This document shows positions 7,790 to 16,436 of a stretch of 64,000 nt of DNA, in pieces. The notes below the pieces were generated by a model, which saw only the letters and a program-made list of their open reading frames with translations, made no database searches and was not told the DNA's origin. The position numbers and the translations under genes are program-made. Positions within the stretch are counted from its first letter, which is position 1. Each line of letters begins with the position of its first letter. The DNA comes from Bacteroidia bacterium (lineage in GTDB: Bacteria; Bacteroidota; Bacteroidia; Chitinophagales; Chitinophagaceae), in contig JAUICZ010000004.1 of the NCBI GenBank assembly GCA_030429205.1, positions 1 to 64,000 of the forward strand. The letters are read 5' to 3'.

Positions 7790-8260
7790 ATGCGTATACT
7801 TACTACTACCCTTATTATCCTTACCATTACCTCACTTTCTGCATGTAAAAAGGATAATACCTGGAAGGACATCAAGAGCATTACAGGCGTACACCACCTG
7901 AGTGGCTCCAGATATTCACACACATGGTCCAATACGCTACCCGGCTCACACAACGATACTAGTTATGCTACTATGACTATCATGTGTGCAGCTACAGGCG
8001 ACTACAATGTTATTATGAAAACCAAATCCGGTAACAATAGAGAGTATACAAGCAGAGCTATACTTGAAAGCGCTGATGGTATCCTGTCCCGCCCTGACTG
8101 CTATGCATTCTCTTACAAGAAACATAGTGGCAGGTCACATTACGTGATACACTTATATTATAATCCAAAAACACAAAAAATAGAACTACTCACAATCAAT
8201 AACAACAGCTCAGGAATTGGAGGCGGATCATCATACACGCTGGAGCTTTCAGAACCATAA
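7790..8260 (+). CDS. Hypothetical lipoprotein
   Basis: A 156-residue protein with a lipoprotein signal peptide ending LSAC (Cys 19) and a KKDN start to the mature chain. The remainder is rich in Ser, Thr and Tyr with alternating polar and hydrophobic residues, suggesting a beta-strand fold. No family is recognised. It sits between the diheme lipoprotein and recF with no visible terminator on either side. Confidence 0.7.
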   Translation: MRILTTTLIILTITSLSACKKDNTWKDIKSITGVHHLSGSRYSHTWSNTLPGSHNDTSYATMTIMCAATGDYNVIMKTKSGNNREYTSRAILESADGILSRPDCYAFSYKKHSGRSHYVIHLYYNPKTQKIELLTINNNSSGIGGGSSYTLELSEP

Positions 8261-8280
8261 ATATAGCGGTCGCGATATCA

Positions 8281-9357
8281 CTACAACTCCACAAACCCAA
8301 TATCAGCACCTTTGCTAAAAGCTGCTATTACCCGCTCTTTATCTGTATCTGATAAGAACACCTGCCCAAAATCCGGGCTTTCAATGATGTTCATGAGTGC
8401 AGTAATACGTTCGCCATCCAACTTCTCAAATATATCATCCAGCAATAATATAGGTGGTTGCCCTTGTTTTTCTGCCAGGTAGCTATATTGGGCCAGCTTA
8501 AGCGCAAACAAAAAGCTCTTTTTCTGCCCTTGAGAAGCAAATTGCTTCACAGGAAGCTCGTTTAGGGTAAATATCAGGTCGTCTTTGTGCACCCCTTTCA
8601 AGGTTCTTTGCATTTGCACATCGTGATACAGGCTATTTTTTAATAACACATCCAGCGGATCATGTGTCAGTTGCGTATGGTATTCAATATTAGGTTGTTC
8701 TTTACCACCAGATAACTTTCTGTAGTTTTTACCCAATACAGGGATGATGTGATTAACGAACTTTATTCTTTCATTAAAAATATAAGTACCGCTTATAACC
8801 AACTGCTTATCATAGTATTCTATTTCAGAAAAATCATTTTTAGGGCGTGCGTACTCTTGCTTCAACCAGGCGTTACGTTGTTGTAAAACACGCTGGTAAA
8901 GCAACAAGCTTTCAAGGTATTGCCGGTCAGTTTGGCAGAGCACACTATCTATCCACTTACGCCTTTGCTCGCTACCGCCATTCAGTAGCTCCAAATCATC
9001 CGGGGCAATCATTACAGCAGAATACTTGCCTATATGGTCGGTCACCTTCTCATAGGGTACATCATTGGCAAACAACTCTTTTTTACCCTGTTGCCATTTA
9101 CACACAATGCTCTCGTCTATACCATCCAGTTCAAACACCCCTTCTACCCTAAATCCGTCTGTACCCTTTTGGGCTATATTCTGCTGATGCCCCGTAAAGT
9201 AGCTCTTGGTATAGCACAAATAGTAGATAGCCTCCAGCAAAGTAGTTTTGCCCGTACCGTTTGCCCCGGTAATACAGGTAACGGCATTAGAAAACCCATA
9301 AGAAACCGTAGAATAGTTGCGGAATTGGGCTAATGTTATTTTCTTTAGTCTTTTCAA
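8281..9357 (-). CDS. recF: DNA replication and repair protein RecF
   Basis: A 358-residue SMC-like ATPase. FRNY follows the first strand, Walker A is GANGTGKT (31-38), the signature helix region contains FASQGQKKSF and Walker B is PILLLDDIFEKLD. RecF binds gapped DNA and helps load RecA in recombinational repair. Length and domain order fit the family. The start is a TTG at 9357; no upstream in-frame ATG exists and the encoded (M)KRLKKITLAQFRNY aligns with RecF N-termini. It is divergent from pdhA and not next to dnaA or gyrB. Confidence 0.95.
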   Translation of the reverse strand: MKRLKKITLAQFRNYSTVSYGFSNAVTCITGANGTGKTTLLEAIYYLCYTKSYFTGHQQNIAQKGTDGFRVEGVFELDGIDESIVCKWQQGKKELFANDVPYEKVTDHIGKYSAVMIAPDDLELLNGGSEQRRKWIDSVLCQTDRQYLESLLLYQRVLQQRNAWLKQEYARPKNDFSEIEYYDKQLVISGTYIFNERIKFVNHIIPVLGKNYRKLSGGKEQPNIEYHTQLTHDPLDVLLKNSLYHDVQMQRTLKGVHKDDLIFTLNELPVKQFASQGQKKSFLFALKLAQYSYLAEKQGQPPILLLDDIFEKLDGERITALMNIIESPDFGQVFLSDTDKERVIAAFSKGADIGFVEL

Positions 9358-9379
9358 GCAGAAACGAGTAAAAATTATT

Positions 9380-9387
9380 TATTTTCG
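9380..9387 (+). promoter_or_regulatory. Probable -7 box for pdhA
   Basis: TATTTTCG differs from TAnnTTTG at one position. The predicted start of transcription is near 9391, 15 nt before the GTG start. Confidence 0.45.
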
Positions 9388-9405
9388 CACAAATTTAATC
9401 ATTCA

Positions 9406-10401
9406 GTGCAGAAGACACCATTCGGAAAAGAGACATATTTATATTGGTACGAGATCATGCTACTGATGCGCCGCTTTGAAGAGAAAGCAGGTCAGCTTTA
9501 CGGTCAGCAAAAGATTCGTGGTTTCTGCCATTTATATATAGGACAAGAGGCCGTAGCTGCCGGTACTATGACAGCTATTAACGACGACGATAACATCATT
9601 ACAGCTTATCGTGATCATGGTTTGGCCATTGCTAAAGGCATATCTGCTAAAGAATGTATGGCAGAGCTTTTTGGTAAAGCTACCGGTTGTACTAAAGGTA
9701 AAGGCGGAAGTATGCACTTCTTTAGTAAAGAGAAGCGTTTCTTTGGAGGACATGGTATTGTTGGCGGGCAGATCGGTTTAGGTGCGGGTATTGCTTTTGC
9801 AGACCAGTACAATGAGGATGACCGTGTAACCATTTGCTTCTTTGGAGATGGTGCAGCACGTCAGGGTATCTTGCACGAAACCTTTAATATGGCAATGCTT
9901 TGGCAATTGCCTGTAGTGTTTGTGTGCGAGAACAATAAATACGCAATGGGTACATCTGTTGAGCGTACATCTAAAACATTAGAGATCGCTAAACTGGCAG
10001 ATGCTTATGATATGCCGGGTGATAGTGTAGATGGTATGAGCTGCGAGGAAGTACACACTGCTATACAGCGTGCAGCCAAACGTGCACGCGAAAAAGGCGG
10101 ACCTACTTTCTTAGAGATCAATACATACCGTTACATGGGACACTCTATGAGTGACCCCGCAAAATACCGTACGAAAGAAGAGGTGGCCGAGTATAAAGAG
10201 AAAGACCCGATAAACGTAGTACTGAAAACCATTACCGATAACGGATGGGCTACAGACGACGAGATAATGGCGATCAATGAAAAAGTAAAACAAGAAGTGG
10301 CTGAATCTGTTAAGTTTGCAGAAGAAAGTCCATATCCTGACGATAGTGAGGTATATAAAGACATATACGTAGAAGACGACTACCCGTATATTACAGACTA
10401 A
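9406..10401 (+). CDS. pdhA: Pyruvate dehydrogenase E1 component, alpha subunit
   Basis: A 331-residue thiamine-diphosphate-dependent subunit. RGFCHLYIGQEAVAAG, GGSMHFFSKEKRFFGGHGIV and the ThDP/Mg motif GDGAARQG...NN.YAMGT are diagnostic of E1-alpha of the pyruvate dehydrogenase complex. It decarboxylates pyruvate and passes the acetyl group to lipoyl-E2. The start is GTG at 9406, because the next ATG would remove the conserved LYWYEIM helix. E1-beta and E2 are not in the window; lpdA (E3) is at 32082 and lipB at 36961. Confidence 0.95.
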   Translation: MQKTPFGKETYLYWYEIMLLMRRFEEKAGQLYGQQKIRGFCHLYIGQEAVAAGTMTAINDDDNIITAYRDHGLAIAKGISAKECMAELFGKATGCTKGKGGSMHFFSKEKRFFGGHGIVGGQIGLGAGIAFADQYNEDDRVTICFFGDGAARQGILHETFNMAMLWQLPVVFVCENNKYAMGTSVERTSKTLEIAKLADAYDMPGDSVDGMSCEEVHTAIQRAAKRAREKGGPTFLEINTYRYMGHSMSDPAKYRTKEEVAEYKEKDPINVVLKTITDNGWATDDEIMAINEKVKQEVAESVKFAEESPYPDDSEVYKDIYVEDDYPYITD

Positions 10402-10451
10402 TTTTTTAAACAATCAACTTACTAAGAGTAAAATACCTGTAAGGTTAACTT

Positions 10452-11126
10452 ATGGCAAAAAACGTAACAAATAATCCTGCTCAAGAAAAGAACCCTTTTG
10501 ACAACCTATTAGAAAAGTACGAGCAGAACAAGAAACGCATCAACAGTATCACTACGGTTATTTTGGTAGTAATACTAGCTGGCTTAGCATACATTAAACT
10601 ATATCGCGAACCACGTACTGAAAAAGCTGCTAGCAGTATTGCATGGGCACAGCGTATGTTCGAGCAAGATAGTGTTGATAAAGCCTTGAACGGAGATATG
10701 GCAAATTCAGGATTCTTGAAAGTGCAAAAGAAATTCAGTGGTACACCAACAGGCAACTTAGCTAATCACTACATTGGTATTTGCTACTTACAAAAAGGAG
10801 AGTTTGACAACGCGATCAAATACTTAAAGAACTTTGACGGTAACGGCACTACATTACAATACCTTAGCTGGGGTGCATTAGGCGATGCCTATATGGAAAA
10901 AGGTGAAGTAGAAAAAGGATTAGAGTATTACAAAAAAGCTTCATCTAACACTGAAGACGAGGTTGTAACTCCGATTTACCTATATCGTTTAGGTATCATA
11001 CAAGAAAATAACGGCAACTTAGAAGAAGCGGCCAAAGCATATAAGTCTATTCGCGACAACTACTCGCAAAGTATGCAAGCGCAAGATATTGACAGACACT
11101 TGGCGCGTGTAGGAGTTTTAGACTAA
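10452..11126 (+). CDS. Tetratricopeptide-repeat membrane protein
   Basis: A 224-residue protein with a polar cytoplasmic N-terminus, one transmembrane helix at about residues 33-50 (ITTVILVVILAGLAYI) and TPR-like repeats afterwards (NHYIGICYLQKGEFDNAIKY, GDAYMEKGEVEKGLEYY, RLGIIQENNGNLEEAAKAY). The layout resembles YfgM-like anchored TPR proteins, which face the periplasm and assist translocation or stress response. The specific partner is unknown. It follows pdhA by 50 bp and ends in a terminator, so it may be cotranscribed with pdhA. Confidence 0.8.
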   Translation: MAKNVTNNPAQEKNPFDNLLEKYEQNKKRINSITTVILVVILAGLAYIKLYREPRTEKAASSIAWAQRMFEQDSVDKALNGDMANSGFLKVQKKFSGTPTGNLANHYIGICYLQKGEFDNAIKYLKNFDGNGTTLQYLSWGALGDAYMEKGEVEKGLEYYKKASSNTEDEVVTPIYLYRLGIIQENNGNLEEAAKAYKSIRDNYSQSMQAQDIDRHLARVGVLD

Positions 11127-11149
11127 GCATTAACATAAAAGCATTTTAA

Positions 11150-11181
11150 AAACCCTTCTGCATTAAGAGGGGTTTCTTTTT
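11150..11181 (+). terminator. Terminator-like hairpin between the TPR gene and ribH
   Basis: AAACCCTTCT (11150-11159), loop GCATTA and AGAGGGGTTT (11166-11175) pair with one G-U and are followed by CTTTTTAT. It ends only a few nt before the ribH start. Confidence 0.8.
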
Positions 11182-11187
11182 ATCAGA

Positions 11188-11670
11188 ATGGCACAATCTC
11201 AACATAGCGCATCTTTATTAGATACTTCTGCTCTTACCAATTTGGGCGATGCAAAAATAGCTATTGCATATACTGAATGGAATGAAAAAATAGTAGCAGA
11301 GCAACTGAAAGGCGCTGAAGAAATATTAGCAAATGCCGGTGTAACGGAAATCACAAAACATGCTGTACCCGGAAGTTTTGAGCTACCATATACTTGCAAA
11401 CAACTTGCAAACACTGCTGATGCCATTATAGCATTTGGTGCCGTTATTCGTGGTGGTACCCCCCACTTCGATTATGTATGCAAGGCTGTAACAGAAGGCA
11501 TTACTCAACTGAATGTAACGCTGGACATACCGGTAATATTTGGAGTACTTACACTGGATACCGAAGAACAAGCATGGGAAAGACTAGGCGGTGCACACGG
11601 GCATAAAGGACAAGAGGCAGCGATCACCGCGTTAAAAATGATACAGTTTAAGCGTAATTTGAAGCAATAA
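11188..11670 (+). CDS. ribH: 6,7-dimethyl-8-ribityllumazine synthase
   Basis: A 160-residue lumazine synthase, which joins the ribityl-pyrimidine and the 4-carbon phosphate in the penultimate step of riboflavin synthesis. VPGSFELPYTCK, GAVIRGGTPHFDYVC and FGVLTLDTEEQAWER are conserved substrate-binding blocks, and GGAHGHKGQEAA closes the active site. It likely assembles into a 60-mer or pentamer. The gene begins about 12 nt after a terminator-like hairpin and is 4 bp from the next gene. ribD is elsewhere in the window (43836-44906). Confidence 0.95.
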   Translation: MAQSQHSASLLDTSALTNLGDAKIAIAYTEWNEKIVAEQLKGAEEILANAGVTEITKHAVPGSFELPYTCKQLANTADAIIAFGAVIRGGTPHFDYVCKAVTEGITQLNVTLDIPVIFGVLTLDTEEQAWERLGGAHGHKGQEAAITALKMIQFKRNLKQ

Positions 11671-11674
11671 AAAT

Positions 11675-12409
11675 ATGACGAAAGTACAGCTTTTCATACC
11701 ATGCTTTGTAGACCAGTTGTATCCTGAAACAGGAATGAACATGGTAAAAGTATTGGAGAAGCTGGGGTGCGAAGTATGCTACAACACCAACCAAACTTGT
11801 TGTGGGCAACCCGCATTCAATGCCGGATATTGGGAAGAAGCTAAATCTGTAGCTAAGAAGTTTGTGAACGATTTTGATGGCGAAGGTTATGTTGTTGGCC
11901 CCAGCGGATCTTGCACAGGTTTTGTACGCAACCATTACAACAAGCTACTCAACAACAGCTCTGAGCATAACAGCAGTCAACAACTGGCAGGCAAAATGTT
12001 TGAGTTTACAGAGTTTTTAACCGATGTACTTAAAGTAGACGATCTGGGAGTCACCTTTAAAGGCAAAGCTACCTATCACGATGCTTGCGGTGCTCTGCGA
12101 GAGTGTGGTATAAAAGAAGGCCCCAGAAAGTTATTAAACCATGTGAAGGGATTGGAGCTTGTAGAGATGAAAGAGTGCGAAACATGTTGTGGTTTTGGCG
12201 GTACGTTTGCGGTAAAGCACGAGGCTATTTCTAATGGAATGGCGCAAACAAAAGTTCAAAGTGCTATTGATACGGGAGCAGATTATATGATCACTACCGA
12301 TGTGTCTTGCATGATGCACATGCAAGGTTATATCGACCATCACCAACTACCAATGCGTACCATACATATTGCAGATATTTTAGCCAACGAACAGGAAATA
12401 GAATCATAA
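11675..12409 (+). CDS. LutA/YkgE-like (Fe-S)-binding protein with two CCG domains
   Basis: A 244-residue cytoplasmic protein with two cysteine-rich CCG domains: FIPCFVDQLYPE...QTCCGQPAFN near residues 9-45 and YHDACGALRECG...CETCCGFGG near residues 127-175. Such domains bind iron-sulfur clusters in LutA, GlpC and heterodisulfide-reductase-type proteins. LutA works with LutB and LutC in lactate oxidation, but neither partner is here. The following gene is lhgO, so it may serve 2-hydroxyglutarate or another hydroxy-acid oxidation. That link is inference from adjacency. Confidence 0.85.
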   Translation: MTKVQLFIPCFVDQLYPETGMNMVKVLEKLGCEVCYNTNQTCCGQPAFNAGYWEEAKSVAKKFVNDFDGEGYVVGPSGSCTGFVRNHYNKLLNNSSEHNSSQQLAGKMFEFTEFLTDVLKVDDLGVTFKGKATYHDACGALRECGIKEGPRKLLNHVKGLELVEMKECETCCGFGGTFAVKHEAISNGMAQTKVQSAIDTGADYMITTDVSCMMHMQGYIDHHQLPMRTIHIADILANEQEIES

Positions 12410-12443
12410 GTAACTAAAACATACATTACAATCTAGGATAATC

Positions 12444-13664
12444 ATGAGCGATAATGTTTACGACATTACAATTATAGGCGGGGGATGTGTAGGTCTTGCA
12501 ACAGCATATAAGATCAACCAAAAATACCCGTCTTTAAATATAGCTGTGCTTGAGAAAGAGGATCGTGTATCAGCCCACCAAACAGGCAGAAACTCAGGAG
12601 TAATACATTCCGGGATATACTACAAACCGGGTTCGTACAAGGCGAAAAACTGTGTAGACGGACGTAGAGAGCTGGTATCTTTTGCAAAAGAGTATAATGT
12701 TAAACATGACATCTGCGGAAAGGTAATAGTAGCTACAGAAGAAAGTGAGCTGGCACATATGAACAAAGTATATCAAAACGGGCTGGCAAACGATGTTGAA
12801 GACCTAAAGCTTATAACGGCAGACGAGATAAAAGAAATAGAGCCTTATTGCGAAGGCATTTCCGGTATATGGGTAGGTTGCACAGGTATTATCGACTATG
12901 TTGGTTTCACAGAAAAGCTAGCCGAGTTACTGGAGCAGAAATTTGAAGGCAGCAAAGTATTCTTAAATACTGAAGCTACCGATTTTGTTAAAGATGGAGA
13001 TACCACTACTATAAAAACCAATCGTGGCGATTTTGTCACTAAATACATCGTGGCATGTGCAGGTTTGCAAAGCGACCGCATTGCTAAAAAAGAAGGTACA
13101 GGTACAGACAGCGCAATCGTTGGCTTTCGCGGAGATTACTATGACCTGAGTGAGAAAGGAATGAACAAGGTTAAAAACCTTATATACCCTGTGCCTAACC
13201 CGCAGTTCCCTTTTCTAGGTGTACACTTTACAAGAATGATAAACGGCGGTGTTGAATGTGGCCCTAATGCCGTGTTTGTATTTAAAAGAGAGGGGTATAA
13301 CAAAACAGACTTCAACTTAAAAGATACAGCAGAAGCATTTGGCTATAAAGGCACATGGAAGTTCTTTGCTAAACATTGGCGATTTGGGCTGGATGAGTAT
13401 CGCGGAGCTTTTTCAAAATCATATTTCCTTAAGAGGTTACAGAAACTAATCCCTACTCTGGAATCTGACGATATTGTTCCGGGACGAGCAGGTGTACGCG
13501 CTATGGCTCTCTCTGATGAAGGTAATATGATAGATGATTTTAAGATAGAAGCCAGCGGTAATGCTATACACGTACTTAATGCACCTTCTCCGGCTGCAAC
13601 AGCGGCTTTAGCAATAGGCACTGCAGTACAGGAAATGGCTACCAAGCAGTTTGGGTTAGACTAA
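12444..13664 (+). CDS. lhgO: L-2-hydroxyglutarate oxidase/dehydrogenase
   Basis: A 406-residue FAD enzyme. The dinucleotide-binding motif is IIGGGCVGLATAY near residue 10. AVLEKEDRVSAHQTGRNSGVIHSGIYY is the FAD/active-site block of LhgO, and PVPNPQFPFLGVHFTR plus GPNAVFVFKREGY are conserved in the family. It oxidises L-2-hydroxyglutarate to 2-oxoglutarate and feeds electrons to the membrane quinone pool or another acceptor. Length matches the family. It follows the LutA-like gene by 34 bp and is probably in the same transcript. Confidence 0.93.
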   Translation: MSDNVYDITIIGGGCVGLATAYKINQKYPSLNIAVLEKEDRVSAHQTGRNSGVIHSGIYYKPGSYKAKNCVDGRRELVSFAKEYNVKHDICGKVIVATEESELAHMNKVYQNGLANDVEDLKLITADEIKEIEPYCEGISGIWVGCTGIIDYVGFTEKLAELLEQKFEGSKVFLNTEATDFVKDGDTTTIKTNRGDFVTKYIVACAGLQSDRIAKKEGTGTDSAIVGFRGDYYDLSEKGMNKVKNLIYPVPNPQFPFLGVHFTRMINGGVECGPNAVFVFKREGYNKTDFNLKDTAEAFGYKGTWKFFAKHWRFGLDEYRGAFSKSYFLKRLQKLIPTLESDDIVPGRAGVRAMALSDEGNMIDDFKIEASGNAIHVLNAPSPAATAALAIGTAVQEMATKQFGLD

Positions 13665-13681
13665 CATACAGACCAGAAACA

Positions 13682-14950
13682 TTACCCCGGGTATAGCCCC
13701 AGCATAAACCACTGGAACATAAAGGTCTGGTATAAGAAGCTAAAGCCCGCAAGCACAGGCATTAGCCAATTAGCTTTTTTGTTGCCTTGCAGCATGTATA
13801 CAATAATATATAGGGTAGCAACATTGAAGTACAAAAAAGACTGTATATGCTGATAGTCTCCAAATGCTAACCATAGCAAATTGCTGGCAAAGAACACAAG
13901 TAATACATGCTTAGTCTTATACTGAACAGGCGCAACGGTATACCTATATAGTAACACCCACAGAAAAGGAGAAACAAAGGCGTAACGATGAATGTCATGC
14001 ACATTGGTTGTAAAACTACCCCATATAGGGTTGAAGAATAACGTTACCAGGCATATACCTACAAAATATAGAGAGGATAAAATGAATAGTCTGTCATGCT
14101 GAAAGGCACTCCCCTTCAACCATTTCAAGAAAAGCCGAACCAATACAACCAACGATACCAGCCCTAAGAAAAAAGCGATACCATTAAGCCAAAAGAGCTT
14201 ATTGCTGCCAGTAGTACTCAATGGGAATGTGGGTATGGCAAACTTATGCCCCCACCCTTCTTTCTGTTGTATAAAATAAGCAAACCAAACACCGGTTACA
14301 TGATACTGATAGTAGATAAAAGCGACTAAGCCCAAACAAAGCGGCAAGGCATAGTTGATGATGTAGACTTTTATAGACTGCAACCACTGCTTATAGCCAT
14401 TTACTAATAACTCCGTAATCAAAAATGCGGGCAACAAAATAGTAGTAGTAGGTCTGGTTAATGCCAATAGAAAAAGACTTACCCATATCAACCACCTGTT
14501 GTTCTTTACAATACCTACCAAACTAGCTGCTATAAGCAGCACAAAGAGTGCCTCTGTATAGGGTATCCATACAAAATACATAGACGGTATAGTTAGCCAA
14601 AGCAGCTGCACCTTCTTCTCCAATTGAAATATACTATTGAACAGTGCAAAACCAACAGAAAAGAAAACGGCGTTCATTACTACCACACCCCATATATTCA
14701 GATGAAGCAGTTTCCATAAAAACGGAAAAAGAATGAAGAAGCCTGTATTGCTTGGCTCTCCTTCCCAATTCATGTAGCCATCTTTCGCAATAGAATCATA
14801 CCAACCTACATCCCAATTGTGTAATGTTTCTGCATTGGGGTAAGCAAAATACCCCCCTACATAGTATAGAAGAAACTGTATAATGTATGCTACACCAATG
14901 TACCCAAGCGCTAAAAAGAATGAGTTTATCGTGCTTTTTTCTATTTTCAT
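13682..14950 (-). CDS. Multi-pass membrane protein, PIG-V-like mannosyltransferase candidate
   Basis: A 422-residue integral membrane protein with about ten hydrophobic helices. After the first helix, HNWDVGWYDSIAKDGY matches the W-D-x-x-W-Y-x-x-I-A-x-x-G-Y pattern of the PIG-V-like branch of GT-C glycosyltransferases, which use polyprenyl-phosphate sugars on the outer side of the membrane. SMYFVWIPYTEALFVLL and LALTRPTTTILLP also resemble that family. The acceptor is unknown. It is divergent from another GT-C-like gene with 47 bp between them. Confidence 0.75.
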   Translation of the reverse strand: MKIEKSTINSFFLALGYIGVAYIIQFLLYYVGGYFAYPNAETLHNWDVGWYDSIAKDGYMNWEGEPSNTGFFILFPFLWKLLHLNIWGVVVMNAVFFSVGFALFNSIFQLEKKVQLLWLTIPSMYFVWIPYTEALFVLLIAASLVGIVKNNRWLIWVSLFLLALTRPTTTILLPAFLITELLVNGYKQWLQSIKVYIINYALPLCLGLVAFIYYQYHVTGVWFAYFIQQKEGWGHKFAIPTFPLSTTGSNKLFWLNGIAFFLGLVSLVVLVRLFLKWLKGSAFQHDRLFILSSLYFVGICLVTLFFNPIWGSFTTNVHDIHRYAFVSPFLWVLLYRYTVAPVQYKTKHVLLVFFASNLLWLAFGDYQHIQSFLYFNVATLYIIVYMLQGNKKANWLMPVLAGFSFLYQTFMFQWFMLGLYPG

Positions 14951-14956
14951 TACGTG

Positions 14957-14982
14957 CTGTAATTTATAAATAATAATTACAG
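14957..14982. promoter_or_regulatory. Inverted repeat between divergent glycosyltransferase-like genes
   Basis: CTGTAATT (14957-14964) and AATTACAG (14975-14982) form an 8-bp perfect dyad with a 10-nt AT-only centre in a 47-bp divergent region. A shared operator is possible; no regulator can be named. Confidence 0.35.
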
Positions 14983-14997
14983 TTTTTCCGATTAACA

Positions 14998-16380
14998 GTG
15001 AAGTCTAAATTAGTCATCATAACATTTGCGGTAATATCTCTTTTCATTTATATGAACAGGGCTGATACTTGGGTGAACAAATTGTACATGTACGATAGCT
15101 ATAACTACCACCTGTACTTACCTGCATCTATTATATATAAAGACCTTACTCAACTTTCTTTTCACGAGAGCATAAATAAAACATACAAACCTACCGGAGA
15201 TGATAAATGGTTCTGTATAAACCAGCTATACAATGGCAATAGAGTTAATAAATACCCTGTAGGTGTAGCGCTACACGAATTGCCTTTTTTTGTAGCAGCA
15301 CACATTATATGTAAAACCACAGCCCACCCGCAAGACGGATATAGCCTACCCTATCAATGGGGAGGCATAGTAAGTAATATATTCTGGGTAGTAGTCGGGC
15401 TTTTCATTCTACGTAAACTATTGAAACAATACTTCAACGAACGAACAACAACTATAACACTCCTAGCCATCGCTTTCGGAACAAACCTATACTACTTTTC
15501 AGTCTTCTCAATTGCCATGCCCCATACATATGCTTTTGTTCATGTTGCATGGGTATTATACTTAACCGACAAGCTCTACAAAACCCGTAAGAGTAAATAC
15601 ATATACTTGGTAAGTATACCGTTTGCATGTTTAGCGCTCATTCGCCCCAGCGACCTGTTGGTAATAATAATGCCGTTATTATGGGGCGTACATAGTCTTA
15701 AAAGCTTTAAACAACGCTTACAGTTCTTATCAAGCAAGTTTGCACCTATTATTACATCCTTTGTAGTATTCATGTTGTTGTTACTACCTCAACTACTATA
15801 TTGGCATGCAACAGCAGGTAGCTGGTTTTACGATGCATACATAAATGAGGGCTTCATTTGGTCTGAGCCGAAAATCATAGAAGGCTTGTTTGGTTTTCGC
15901 ATTGGGTGGTATATATATACACCTATTGCTATTATTGCTACATGGGGGCTATTCATCATGAAAAAGTCACTCAAACAAAATCAACTTGCATTCTTCTTAT
16001 TCATATCATTAAATATATACGTGATTTTCTCATGGTGGAACTGGTGGTATGGCGGTGGGTTTGGTGCACGAGCACTAATAGACGCTCTGCCTGTTATGTC
16101 ATTACCGTTAGCAGCAGCTATTGAATATGTTGAAGATAATTGGAAACCAATGTTCTCTTATGGGTTAAGTACGGTAATCTTACTACTTATCGGGTTAAAT
16201 ATGTTTCAAAGCTATCAGGCAATAAACCGTGTACTGCATTGGGACCACACCACAAAAGATTATTATTTGAAAGTATTTCTAAAAACAGAAACGAAACCCG
16301 AATACGAACAATATCTGCTAGACGATAAGATATACTATGAAGATATGTTATACCGACATGGAAAAGTAAGCTCAAAATGA
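14998..16380 (+). CDS. Multi-pass membrane protein, GT-C glycosyltransferase-like
   Basis: A 460-residue integral membrane protein with about ten predicted helices and a large loop after helix 1 (residues about 25-80, containing DSYNYHLYLPASI and NRVNKYPVGVALHELPF). LALIRPSDLLVII and FSWWNWWYGGGFGARALIDALP resemble dolichyl/undecaprenyl-sugar-using GT-C membrane proteins of Bacteroidota. The conserved P-x-G and R-P motifs are suggestive only. The start is GTG at 14998. It probably acts with the divergent PIG-V-like gene on envelope glycans, an inference from position. Confidence 0.7.
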   Translation: MKSKLVIITFAVISLFIYMNRADTWVNKLYMYDSYNYHLYLPASIIYKDLTQLSFHESINKTYKPTGDDKWFCINQLYNGNRVNKYPVGVALHELPFFVAAHIICKTTAHPQDGYSLPYQWGGIVSNIFWVVVGLFILRKLLKQYFNERTTTITLLAIAFGTNLYYFSVFSIAMPHTYAFVHVAWVLYLTDKLYKTRKSKYIYLVSIPFACLALIRPSDLLVIIMPLLWGVHSLKSFKQRLQFLSSKFAPIITSFVVFMLLLLPQLLYWHATAGSWFYDAYINEGFIWSEPKIIEGLFGFRIGWYIYTPIAIIATWGLFIMKKSLKQNQLAFFLFISLNIYVIFSWWNWWYGGGFGARALIDALPVMSLPLAAAIEYVEDNWKPMFSYGLSTVILLLIGLNMFQSYQAINRVLHWDHTTKDYYLKVFLKTETKPEYEQYLLDDKIYYEDMLYRHGKVSSK

Positions 16381-16406
16381 GGTTTTAAATAAAACATCTC
16401 TTTCAC

Positions 16407-16414
16407 TAACTTTG
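16407..16414 (+). promoter_or_regulatory. -7 box for prs
   Basis: TAACTTTG fully matches TAnnTTTG. Predicted start near 16418 gives a 19-nt leader that includes CGGAG, a possible Shine-Dalgarno sequence. Confidence 0.6.
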
Positions 16415-16436
16415 CCCATTCATTTAACGGAGTATC

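Noticed and set aside
13665-13681. Terminator between lhgO and the convergent glycosyltransferase gene
   Set aside because: The 17-bp gap contains no hairpin.
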